Part shown: piece by piece, positions 1 to 8,100 of the stretch
Position numbering within the stretch: position 1 is the first letter of the stretch
How the letters are laid out: each line of letters opens with the position of its first letter
Origin: Phycisphaerae bacterium
GTDB taxonomy: Bacteria > Chloroflexota > Anaerolineae > 4572-78 > J111
Assembly (NCBI GenBank): GCA_028285035.1
Contig: JANQQF010000157.1
Span: forward strand, 1 to 30,929
Direction: 5' to 3'
DNA: 30,929 nt
Notes under the pieces: generated by a model
Databases searched by the model: none
Told to the model about the DNA's origin: nothing
The model's input: the letters and a program-made list of their open reading frames with translations, nothing else
Made by a program: the position numbers and the translations under genes

Positions 1-19
1 CCCGCTAAAACCACGCGGG
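1..19. repeat. short GC-rich inverted repeat
   Basis: The window opens with CCCGC, nine bases, then GCGGG: a perfect 5-bp stem. No T-run follows, so it is not a convincing intrinsic terminator. It may be the end of a longer structure cut by the window edge. Confidence 0.3.
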
Positions 20-75
20 GATGACATAAATCGATTTTACGGGTTTTAACTGCTTCATCTATAAGGAAAATTATA

Positions 76-471
76 ATGAGCATATCTACAGACCGTGAGG
101 ATGATTTTAAGACCATCGCTCAAGCAGAAGGCAAACTTGCCGAGGCGCATGTTCAACTCGATTTGCGAACCATCGATCACCTATTGCACCCCGACTATGT
201 CATCGTTCAACCTGGAGGCAAAACCGAAACAAAAGCAGAGGTGTTAGCATCCTATAACACAGGCACACGACATTGGGATATGGCTCAGGCGGACCAGCTT
301 GATATTCGTCTTTCTGGTGATACAGCGATTGTTGTTGGTCGCTGGCGAGCTTCAGGGCAGAACGGGGCAGAACGTTTTGATTATGCAGCTCGCTTTCTCT
401 CAATTTGGATGAAGCAAGATGGATGTTGGCTGAATATAGCCTACCAGGCGACGGAAATTGAGAGCCAGTGA
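76..471 (+). CDS. SnoaL/DUF4440-like (NTF2 fold) protein
   Basis: A 131-residue protein with the look of the nuclear-transport-factor-2 superfamily (SnoaL / DUF4440). It has an N-terminal helical stretch (EGKLAEAHVQLDLRTIDHLLHPDYVIVQPGG, residues about 18-48, with the family's 'D...L..LL..DY' pattern), then a DIRLSGDTAIVVGRWRASG strand pair and a final W.I.YQAT strand, the usual order for a single cone-shaped domain. Members are small-molecule-binding proteins or isomerase/hydrolase-like enzymes, often of unknown substrate; none can be assigned here. The start is supported by AAGGA eight bases upstream. No signal peptide or membrane segment is seen. No operon partner is obvious, since 141 bases separate it from the next gene. 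Confidence 0.75.
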   Translation: MSISTDREDDFKTIAQAEGKLAEAHVQLDLRTIDHLLHPDYVIVQPGGKTETKAEVLASYNTGTRHWDMAQADQLDIRLSGDTAIVVGRWRASGQNGAERFDYAARFLSIWMKQDGCWLNIAYQATEIESQ

Positions 472-612
472 AAGTGGTGCAAACAAAGCAACCTTGTATA
501 AAATTCAGCATATATCTACCCGCACAGAGATAATTCTAGCCAATTTTAATGTAGAGGTAATCAGGGCGGTCAAAAATATTAAGAGTAACATTGATCAAAT
601 GGGAGGTTAAAT

Positions 613-1248
613 ATGGCATCCATAGAAGTATTAGCAGCTTTTATGACCGCTACAATAACGTATGCCACCGTTCCTGGACCGGGAACCATCTACATTGCTG
701 CACAAGCAATGGCCCACGATACCAAGGCGGCCTTGAGGGCAGTGCTGGGCCTGCACATCGGCGGTTATGTCATTGTGGTAAGTGCGGCGGCTGGACTGAC
801 AGCCTTATTTGCCGCCGTTCCGACTCTATACCAAGGAATGAGGTTATTCGGGGCCTTGTATCTCATTTGGTTAGGCGTACGAATAATCGTCTTTCAAATG
901 GACATTAACACAGCCAAACAACATCTCCAGTCTCGAAACAAGCAACCAACAACATTTCTACAAAGTGTATTCGTAGAAATTCTTAATCCTACGACTGCCG
1001 TATTCTATATGGCATTTCTCCCTCAATTTGTCGTGCCTACTGGTACCTGGCCAGTTTGGCTTCAGTTCATAATTCTTGGTGTGGTTGTTAACCTGACATT
1101 TACGCTTCCTGACTTTGTCGCAATACTCCTCGCAGCAAAAATGAGGAAAGCGGTTACAATCAGTACCCGTGGTCGACGAATATTTCAATGGATTGGAGGC
1201 AGTGTCCTTATTGGCCTAGGGGTTCGAATGGTAACCCAGCGAAATTGA
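613..1248 (+). CDS. LysE/RhtB family amino-acid exporter
   Basis: A 211-residue integral membrane protein of the LysE family, which exports amino acids or related metabolites by proton exchange. It carries the family signature near the N-terminus (VPGPGTIYIAAQAM, residues 20-33, then LGLHIGGY) and the second conserved block NPTTAVFYMAFLPQFV at 125-140. About six hydrophobic segments are visible, as expected, and the length is typical. A strong GGGAGG site sits six bases before the ATG. The next gene, a PNPO-like flavoprotein, starts 22 bases after this stop, so the two are probably co-transcribed. The exported substrate cannot be read from sequence. Confidence 0.88.
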   Translation: MASIEVLAAFMTATITYATVPGPGTIYIAAQAMAHDTKAALRAVLGLHIGGYVIVVSAAAGLTALFAAVPTLYQGMRLFGALYLIWLGVRIIVFQMDINTAKQHLQSRNKQPTTFLQSVFVEILNPTTAVFYMAFLPQFVVPTGTWPVWLQFIILGVVVNLTFTLPDFVAILLAAKMRKAVTISTRGRRIFQWIGGSVLIGLGVRMVTQRN

Positions 1249-1270
1249 GCCAATCATTTACCTTGTCCAA

Positions 1271-1852
1271 ATGAAAAACCCTATTTCACTCATCGAACAA
1301 TCAATACAAGACGCTACTGAGAAAGGCGACCCAAACGCTGAACTCTTATTCCTAGCGACATCTAACGTGGACGCTCAGCCGAGTGTACGCACGCTTTTAC
1401 TACGCGCAGTCACTGGCCGGAGTATCTTTATTCTGTTCAGCCGATTTCATCAGAAATGGCAAGATTTACAAGAAACGGGTAATTATGAAGTCCTGCTTTG
1501 GTATCCCTCTATTGGACATCAGTATCGGATACGGGGCACCTTCAGAGAGCTTTCTCCAGCCGAAATCGAAGCAAGGTGGCGAGACCTCCCTGATATGATT
1601 AAAGCCGTTGATCTTGCCTATGACGCGGACCTCAAACCGGGCATACCCATCGATTCACCAGACATATTTCGAAATCGGGTGAACGCCTTAAAAGAAGATG
1701 TCTCGGCCTCACCTCCTCCATCACATTTGATTGGGGCTTGGCTCGATGTAACCTTCGTCGAATTTTTAGGCGCATCGATGGATCGGCTGCATGACCGAAC
1801 ACAATTTCATTGGCAGGATGGTCAATGGCTTGAGCAGGATGTGATTCCGTGA
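1271..1852 (+). CDS. pyridoxamine 5'-phosphate oxidase-family flavoprotein
   Basis: A 193-residue split-barrel FMN-binding protein of the pyridoxamine-phosphate-oxidase superfamily. Landmarks are: LATSNVDAQPSVRTLLLRAV (residues about 28-47, the strand pair that contacts FMN), FSRFHQKWQDLQ (the position where PNPO has TN..S.K...L), YRIRGTFRELSP, and a C-terminal R-containing strand. True PdxH proteins end in the R-L-x-P motif; here the end is QFHWQDGQWLEQDVIP, so this may be a PNPO-like enzyme (the Alr4036/PPOX type) rather than genuine PdxH. It follows the LysE gene by 22 bases. No clear ribosome-binding site precedes the ATG, which fits translational coupling or a leader-poor start. The substrate is unproven. 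Confidence 0.75.
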   Translation: MKNPISLIEQSIQDATEKGDPNAELLFLATSNVDAQPSVRTLLLRAVTGRSIFILFSRFHQKWQDLQETGNYEVLLWYPSIGHQYRIRGTFRELSPAEIEARWRDLPDMIKAVDLAYDADLKPGIPIDSPDIFRNRVNALKEDVSASPPPSHLIGAWLDVTFVEFLGASMDRLHDRTQFHWQDGQWLEQDVIP

Positions 1853-1943
1853 CAATAAAAATTTATAATCGGCTTGTTAGTATAAAACCTGTTGGATTTC
1901 TCATATAGTAGCAAAAGGATGACTAAGAAATAGGAGGAGACTT

Positions 1944-2690
1944 ATGGAACCAATTTATGATGATATCGGTGTTAATTATTCGGTCACTCGCCAGACTGAC
2001 CCCAAAATCGCAGTACAGCTTTATGCTGAACTTGAAGGGGCGACACGGATTGTGAATATCGGGGCGGGGACAGGGTCGTATGAACCCGAGGGTGTCGATT
2101 TAGTGGCAGTAGAGCCATCAGCGGAGATGATTTCGCAGCGGAAAGCTGGTGCTTATCCCGTCGAGAAGGCATTTGCGGAAAAGCTTCCTTTTGATGATAG
2201 CAGCTTTTCACACGCAATGACGGTGCTATCGATGCATCATTGGACAGATAAATCGGGTGCCTTCAGGGAGATCAATCGGGTGGCCACGGAAAAGTTTGTG
2301 GCGATTACCTGGGATCCAAACTCTGAGCCATTTTGGCTGACCAGAGATTACTTTCCCGAAATCCATGAAATGGATCGAGCTATTTTCCCTGAGATGGAAA
2401 TGTTTCATGACTATTTTGATGAGGTGAAGGTAAGTAAGCTACAAATACCGAGCGATTGTCAAGACGGTTTTTTTGCAGCCTTTTGGAAACGACCAGCCGC
2501 CTATCTGAAGCCTGAGGTCCGACAAGCGACATCCCCTTTTTCAAAGGTAACAAACCTAGCGGAGGGCATCCAAAAGTTAAAGGCTGATCTCGCCAGCGGG
2601 GCTTGGGTCCAAAAGAATGAGGACATCTTGAGTTTATCATCTTTTGATGCCGGGTACAGATTAATCACGGCTAAGGTGAGACAAAGCTAA
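1944..2690 (+). CDS. class I SAM-dependent methyltransferase
   Basis: A 248-residue Rossmann-fold methyltransferase (Methyltransf_11/UbiE-like). Motif I is IVNIGAGTGSYEP (residues 36-48), the acidic end of strand 2 is VAVEPSAEM (55-62), motif post-II is LPFDDSSFSHAMTVLSMHHW (81-100). These bind S-adenosylmethionine. The C-terminal half (FWLTRDYFPEIHEMD..., then a helical region about 180-235) is the substrate-specificity part and gives no hint of the acceptor. The start has an excellent AGGAGGAG site, six bases from the ATG. It stands alone: the following 207 bases hold the promoter of the kinase gene. Confidence 0.88.
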   Translation: MEPIYDDIGVNYSVTRQTDPKIAVQLYAELEGATRIVNIGAGTGSYEPEGVDLVAVEPSAEMISQRKAGAYPVEKAFAEKLPFDDSSFSHAMTVLSMHHWTDKSGAFREINRVATEKFVAITWDPNSEPFWLTRDYFPEIHEMDRAIFPEMEMFHDYFDEVKVSKLQIPSDCQDGFFAAFWKRPAAYLKPEVRQATSPFSKVTNLAEGIQKLKADLASGAWVQKNEDILSLSSFDAGYRLITAKVRQS

Positions 2691-2745
2691 ATTTCGCGAC
2701 ACTATCTAGGTTGGGTTAGGTTGTGGACCTACAATCGATTATTTC

Positions 2746-2770
2746 ATTCCTTAACACAACAATAAGGAAT
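2746..2770. repeat. 8-bp perfect inverted repeat upstream of kinase promoter
   Basis: ATTCCTTA (2746-2753) and TAAGGAAT (2763-2770) are perfect complements around a 9-base spacer. There is no T-tract, so it is not a typical terminator for the methyltransferase gene. It lies 65 bases upstream of the kinase -35 box and could be a regulator-binding site. This role is inferred. Confidence 0.35.
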
Positions 2771-2834
2771 AAGCGGTGGAGATTGAATACAAAATAACCT
2801 GTACAATAACCCAGCCATAAAAATTAAGATTTCT

Positions 2835-2863
2835 TTGAAGTTTTAGCCCACGCCTAATATAAT
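2835..2863 (+). promoter_or_regulatory. sigma-70-type promoter of the kinase gene
   Basis: TTGAAG (2835-2840) and a consensus TATAAT (2858-2863) are separated by exactly 17 bases. Initiation would be near 2870, giving a leader of about 28 bases to the kinase ATG at 2898. It probably drives the kinase and possibly the CHAT gene. Confidence 0.6.
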
Positions 2864-2897
2864 AACATTAGAGAGATAGTTGGGGAGCTATTGATTT

Positions 2898-4985
2898 ATG
2901 AAACAGGTGGGGCGCTACGAACTCCAGGATTTGCTGGGGGAAGGGGGAATGGGCCGCGTGTATCGGGCCTATGATCCCGACCTTGACCGAGATGTGGTCT
3001 TAAAAATTATCAAATTGCCAGATATGGATGACAGCAGGCAGTGGCGGGAGCGATTCAAACGAGAGGTGCAAGCGGCCGCTCGGCTAAATGACCACCCGCA
3101 CATCGTCACCATCCACGATGTTGGGCTTGAACACGATCCTCCTTATGTGGTGATGGAGTTATTAAAGGGGGGCACACTAAAGGAAAAGTTCGGCCAAGCG
3201 CCGCTCCCTTGGCACGAGGCGATGACCCTACTCCGCCCACTGGTAGCCGCCTTAGCCCACGCTCATCAAGCTGGAATTGTGCACCGGGATGTCAAGCCCT
3301 CAAATGTCATGTTCACCACGATCGGGTCAAAGCAAAACAACGGATCAACGGACAGATTAAAGCTGGTGGATTTTGGCTTGGCCCGGCCCCAAACGGAAGA
3401 TGCGGAACAACTGACCCAGACCGGTAGCATCCTAGGCACACCCGCCTACATGTCCCCCGAACAAGCGATGGGCTTGGAGGTTGATGGCCGGGCCGATATT
3501 TTTGCCATCGGGGTGATTCTGGTCGAGGCCATCACCGGCAACAATCCACTGGCCAAAAGTTCTTTAGCCCTCACCATTCGTGAGGTCACCTCAAACAAGC
3601 CGGTTGATATCTCGCAAGTCAGCCAAAATACACCGCCCCAAGTCACCAGCTTAATCCAACGGATGGTCGCTCGCGATCCTGAGCAACGCTACCCCTCTTG
3701 TGAAGCCCTACTCCAAGATTGGGACCTATGCTTAAATAAACATGATACCCTGACCCTAACCCAACGGTCTATTCCCCGCCCAACAATCACAGATGAGCCA
3801 AAACCCCAGCAAAAATGGCCGATAGGTAAAATTTTAGTTGGCCTCGTGGGCCTGATTGTGGTAGGCGGATTAGGGTGGGCGGGCATGAGTTACTTCGCGG
3901 CAGAGGAGGCCCCCCCACCGCCCCAGTCTGCGCTGATTGCTTCAATTGCTCGCCTTGAACCCAAACCCGCCCCAGCCGTTGAAGTGCGACGATGGAATAA
4001 CACGGATTTAATTCCTGCCACATTTGGAATGCTCCTACACGAGCAGGATATCGTAAATACCTATGCGAACTCGGTTGCTGGAATCTTATGCAACAATGGA
4101 AATACCTTTCAGTTACCTGAAAATCGAAATTTTACCATCGCCTGTGAGGATACTGACAACGAGCACTTTGCCGGGATCTTGAGCGGCTCATTGACCGGTC
4201 AACTGCTCACCTCCTCAGAGGCAACAACCTTTACTTTGGAAATCGAAAGCACGCGTTCCCAACGCAGTGACATAGCCCTTATCCCCTTGCTCCTTAGCCC
4301 CCGAAACACTTTTATCAGAGACAGCCAGCCCACCTTTGCCTGGCAAGCCGTCGAGGGGGCCAGCGGTTATCGCCTGACGGTGAATTCTGGGGCGAGCACT
4401 TGGGAGATTGAGACTGAAGAAACGCAGTTGACCTACCCTGACGATGTCCCCCCGCTAACGCCGGGCAGTGTGAATACCATCAGAGTGACCACGTTGGATG
4501 ATGAAACCATTGTCGATGTCAGCCTGTTGCGCATCTTGGATGAAGCGACCTTAATGCAGTTGGACGAATCCACGAATGCCATAACTGCGTTAGAGCTTGA
4601 TGACGCAGCCAAAGGGTATCTTTTGGCCCAACTCTATCAACAGCATGAGTTGTGGGCAGATACCATTGACCAATTAGAACAGGTGACCGACCAAGCTGCG
4701 CCCGACCCAAACCTTACGCTCCAATTGGCCGACCTCTATGCCGAAATCGGCTTGTACGTTCTGGCTGAAGAACATTATCAAATAGTTTTGATAATGGCTG
4801 AACAGCAAAATGACAAACAAACACAGGCTCAGGCACTGACCGGCCTGGGCCAAATCGCGGCGACGTTTGCTGAACCAGAACAGGCCGACCAATATTTAAC
4901 GACCGCCGAAACCATTTACCGCGACATCGAACAAAATGATTTGGCCAATATCATAGTGATCGAACGAGACAAGTTGACGGAATAG
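2898..4985 (+). CDS. transmembrane Ser/Thr protein kinase (PknB-like) with outside TPR tail
   Basis: A 695-residue Hanks-type kinase. The catalytic domain covers about 1-275: glycine loop GEGGMGRV (14-21), ATP lysine K36 (VVLKII), catalytic HRD with D131 (IVHRDVKPSN), DFG at 158-160, and GTPAYMSPEQ in the activation segment. All key residues are present, so it should be active. A single hydrophobic span (GKILVGLVGLIVVGGLGWAG, about 312-331) follows a basic juxtamembrane stretch, placing the kinase inside the cell and residues about 335-695 outside. The outside part has beta-rich sequence with an Ig/fibronectin-like stretch (FAWQAVEGASGYRLTVNSG, near 475-493) and about three TPR units at 565-690. 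The start has GGGGAG ten bases upstream. The TPR-CHAT gene follows in the same direction, so the tail may sense or bind that protein. Confidence 0.92.
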   Translation: MKQVGRYELQDLLGEGGMGRVYRAYDPDLDRDVVLKIIKLPDMDDSRQWRERFKREVQAAARLNDHPHIVTIHDVGLEHDPPYVVMELLKGGTLKEKFGQAPLPWHEAMTLLRPLVAALAHAHQAGIVHRDVKPSNVMFTTIGSKQNNGSTDRLKLVDFGLARPQTEDAEQLTQTGSILGTPAYMSPEQAMGLEVDGRADIFAIGVILVEAITGNNPLAKSSLALTIREVTSNKPVDISQVSQNTPPQVTSLIQRMVARDPEQRYPSCEALLQDWDLCLNKHDTLTLTQRSIPRPTITDEPKPQQKWPIGKILVGLVGLIVVGGLGWAGMSYFAAEEAPPPPQSALIASIARLEPKPAPAVEVRRWNNTDLIPATFGMLLHEQDIVNTYANSVAGILCNNGNTFQLPENRNFTIACEDTDNEHFAGILSGSLTGQLLTSSEATTFTLEIESTRSQRSDIALIPLLLSPRNTFIRDSQPTFAWQAVEGASGYRLTVNSGASTWEIETEETQLTYPDDVPPLTPGSVNTIRVTTLDDETIVDVSLLRILDEATLMQLDESTNAITALELDDAAKGYLLAQLYQQHELWADTIDQLEQVTDQAAPDPNLTLQLADLYAEIGLYVLAEEHYQIVLIMAEQQNDKQTQAQALTGLGQIAATFAEPEQADQYLTTAETIYRDIEQNDLANIIVIERDKLTE

Positions 4986-5125
4986 TTTGGATCTTATTTG
5001 TAATCCCATCCGTTTTCACCAATAACAGGAGCCGATTGTGCGAATTCGAACTGACTTCTCTCTAGGATTACCATCAAAAAACCACTTTAAAGATGGATTT
5101 GGGATTGAATTAGACCAGTGTTCAG

Positions 5126-5149
5126 CCCCCTCAATCCCCCATAGGGGGA
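5126..5149 (+). promoter_or_regulatory. C-tract/G-tract hairpin covering the ribosome-binding site
   Basis: TCCCCC (5135-5140) and GGGGGA (5144-5149) form a perfect 6-bp stem with a three-base loop, and a second CCCCCT (5126-5131) can compete for the same G-tract. The G-tract is also the ribosome-binding site of the ATG at 5155. The mRNA could therefore hide this start. Whether it does is inference. Confidence 0.35.
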
Positions 5150-5154
5150 AGAAA

Positions 5155-8100
5155 ATGATTTCTGTACGATGCGACATTCCCTCCTCTGGGGGGCGATTTT
5201 ATACCCTCTCAAAATTGTCCTCAACACTCACCCTAGTGCTTCTTAGTTTATCGACACTCTTTCTGGCGCCCCCAGCAGCAGCACAAAACACAAATGACTG
5301 TGTAGCCTTGCAGCAAACTGGCAACGATTTGCTCTTTGACCAGGATCACCCTGCCGAGGCATTGGAGCAGTATGAAGCGGCGTTGACTTGCTATCGCGAG
5401 GGGGGCGGCGATCTTCAGCGGGAAGGCTTGACGTTGTTGGTTACAGGGCTGGCCCATGACAACTTGACCCAGTATCAACAGGCGGCTACGGCTTATCAGG
5501 AGTCGTTAGCTATCCAACGCGAACTTGGTCAGGCGGATCGAGAAGGGTTGACCCTGTATCTGTTGGGTTCAGCCTACAGCAACCTGGACGATACAGATCA
5601 GGCCCTGAGCAATTATCTGGCGGCTTTGCCGTTCTATCGCCAGGATGATGATCAGGAGACCGAAGCAAGTCTACTGGTTCAAATCGGTTATGCCTATCAA
5701 CAGCAGGAAAGCTACGAAGATGCGGCAACCTATTACCAGCAAGCCCTTGATCTGCAACGATCTTTGGAAGATCAGGCAGGGGAAGCAGATACGCTGATCA
5801 CCCTTGGCTTTATGTATTATAGCCAAGACGCCTACGAGGACGCCTTGGCGACCTTTGAGCAAATGTTGACCATTCGTCAGACGCTTGATGATCGCTCTGG
5901 GGAGGCGTACGCTTACTATGCCCTCGGCCTCGTTTATGATCGGCAAGACGACTACGAGGCAGCCCAAAATAGCTATGAGCAAGCCTTAACTATTTATCGA
6001 GAGTTGGAAGACCGCGAGAATGAGGCCCTCATCCTCTACAGTTTAGCCCTCATCTACTATTATCAAGACCGTTATCCCGAAGCGATTGAGCTAAATGAGC
6101 AAGCGCTCGTTATTCGGCAAGATTTGGAGATTTTGGATGGAGCAGCCGCAGTTTTGCAAAATTTGGGGCTGATTTATGAAAAGCAGGCGCGTTATGAAGA
6201 GACGATCGAGATCTATGAGCAAGCCCTGACCATCTATCGAGCGTTGGGACAAACTGACAGCGAGGCCGGAACCTTGAGCAATCTGGGTGATGCCTACCGC
6301 AATCAGGCCCTTTACGAACAAGCCCTGGAAACCTATGAGCAGGCCCTAGCTATCTCTCACGAGATGGACAATCCAGAGTTTCAAGCCAGTATCCTCTCCA
6401 AAATTGGGGATGTATATGGGGATCAAGGGGAATATGAGGCAGCCGTTGAACAGTATGAACAGACGTTGCTGATTTATCAAGATACAGGCAATCAAGAGGG
6501 CAGGGTGATTACCCTAAACAACCTTGGCTTTTTGTATGAAGACCAGGAACAATATAGCGAAGCCCTACAACATTTTGAGCAAGCCCTCGCCATCAACCGT
6601 GAATTGGGCAATACCTTTGGCGAGGCCCTGACCCTGGACTATATCGGCAATGTTTATCGTAGCCAGGCCAACTACAACGAGGCCTTGGCCGCCTATGATC
6701 AGGCCTTGGCCATTCATCTCGCTGAAGAAAACAAGGTCAGTGAAGCTATTATGTTAAGCCGCATTGGCGAGGTCTTTCGTAATCAATATCGGTATGACGA
6801 GGCTGAGACACACTATCAGCTCGCTTTGGAGATTCAGCGGGAGCTACAAAATCGCTCTGGCGAGCGGCTGGCGTTGGGCTATTTAGGCGGTGTATACGAG
6901 GAGCAAGCTCGCTACGCCGAAGCATTGCAGGTTTATCAACAGTCATTGTTGTTAAACCAAGAGCTCGGTGACCAGAGCGATGAAGCCATCACCCTGATGA
7001 ACATTGGGTCGGTGTATGAGCAGCAGGGTCGTTACGACGTGGCATTTGAGGCTTATGAGCAAGCGTTAGAGATTCGTCAGGCCGAAGGCGAACAACGCAG
7101 TGAAGCCTTCACCTTACGGGATATGGCCAGTGTCTTGGCCAAACAAAACCGATTCGAAGAGGCCCTTGGGTTTTATCAACAGGCCTTAGAGGTTAATCAA
7201 GCGATTGAAAATCGGCGTGAGGAAGCGGCCATTCTGAACCGAATTGGCGAGCTCTATCGCCAACAAATGCGTTATGAAGAATCACTAGAGCTATACGAAG
7301 AAGCATTAGCTAACTATCAAGCTGTCGAGGATCGGGATGGAGAACGAGCCACGCTGCGATACATCGGCCAACTCTATGCCGAGCAGGATCAATATGATGA
7401 GGCCTTATCGTTTCAAGAGCAAGACCTAGCCATAGCCCTTGAACTTGAGGACATATTTGACCAAAGTTTTGCCCTGCGCAATATGGCCGATGTGTATGCT
7501 AAACAGGGTGAGTTTGATCAAGCCTTCGATTTATACAACCAAGCCCTCACGCTCCAACAAACGGTCGGACGCCGACTATCTCAAATGCATACCCTGCGGA
7601 AAATGGGCCAAGCCTATGAAGCCCAAGGTGATGGGGAGCAAGCGAGTACAGCCTATCAACAAGCCTTGGATATTTTGGAGGAGATACGAGCCACAGCGGG
7701 AAGCGAAGAAGGCCGAGCAGACTTCATCAACCAGTATGCCAGTCTCTATGGGGCAACGGTGACACTTGCGCATCGCGAAGGTGACGGTGAAGAGGCCTTT
7801 TTGCTCAGTGAACGCAGTCGAGCCCGAGCCTTCTTGGATACGCTAGCCACGGGACAGGTCGTCCTGTCTGACAATGAGGCTGCCGATTTATTGCTGGAGG
7901 AACAAGCTATTTTCAATCGCCAGCAGGCGGTTCAGGATGATTTGGCTCGGGCCAGATTGGCTAATCCTGCCAATCCTGAGTTAGTCGCTAATTTGGAAAC
8001 GACCTTGGCTGAAACACAGCAGGCTTATTCCGACATTCAAGCCGCCATTGCCGATTATAGCGACCAGTTGGCCTTGACGTTTGGCCGTGACGAGCAGAAT

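Noticed and set aside
5038..5154. GTG start at 5038 for the CHAT gene
   Set aside because: The ribosome-binding site is good, but the 39 added residues would place the signal peptide core 60 residues from the N-terminus; kept as an alternative only.
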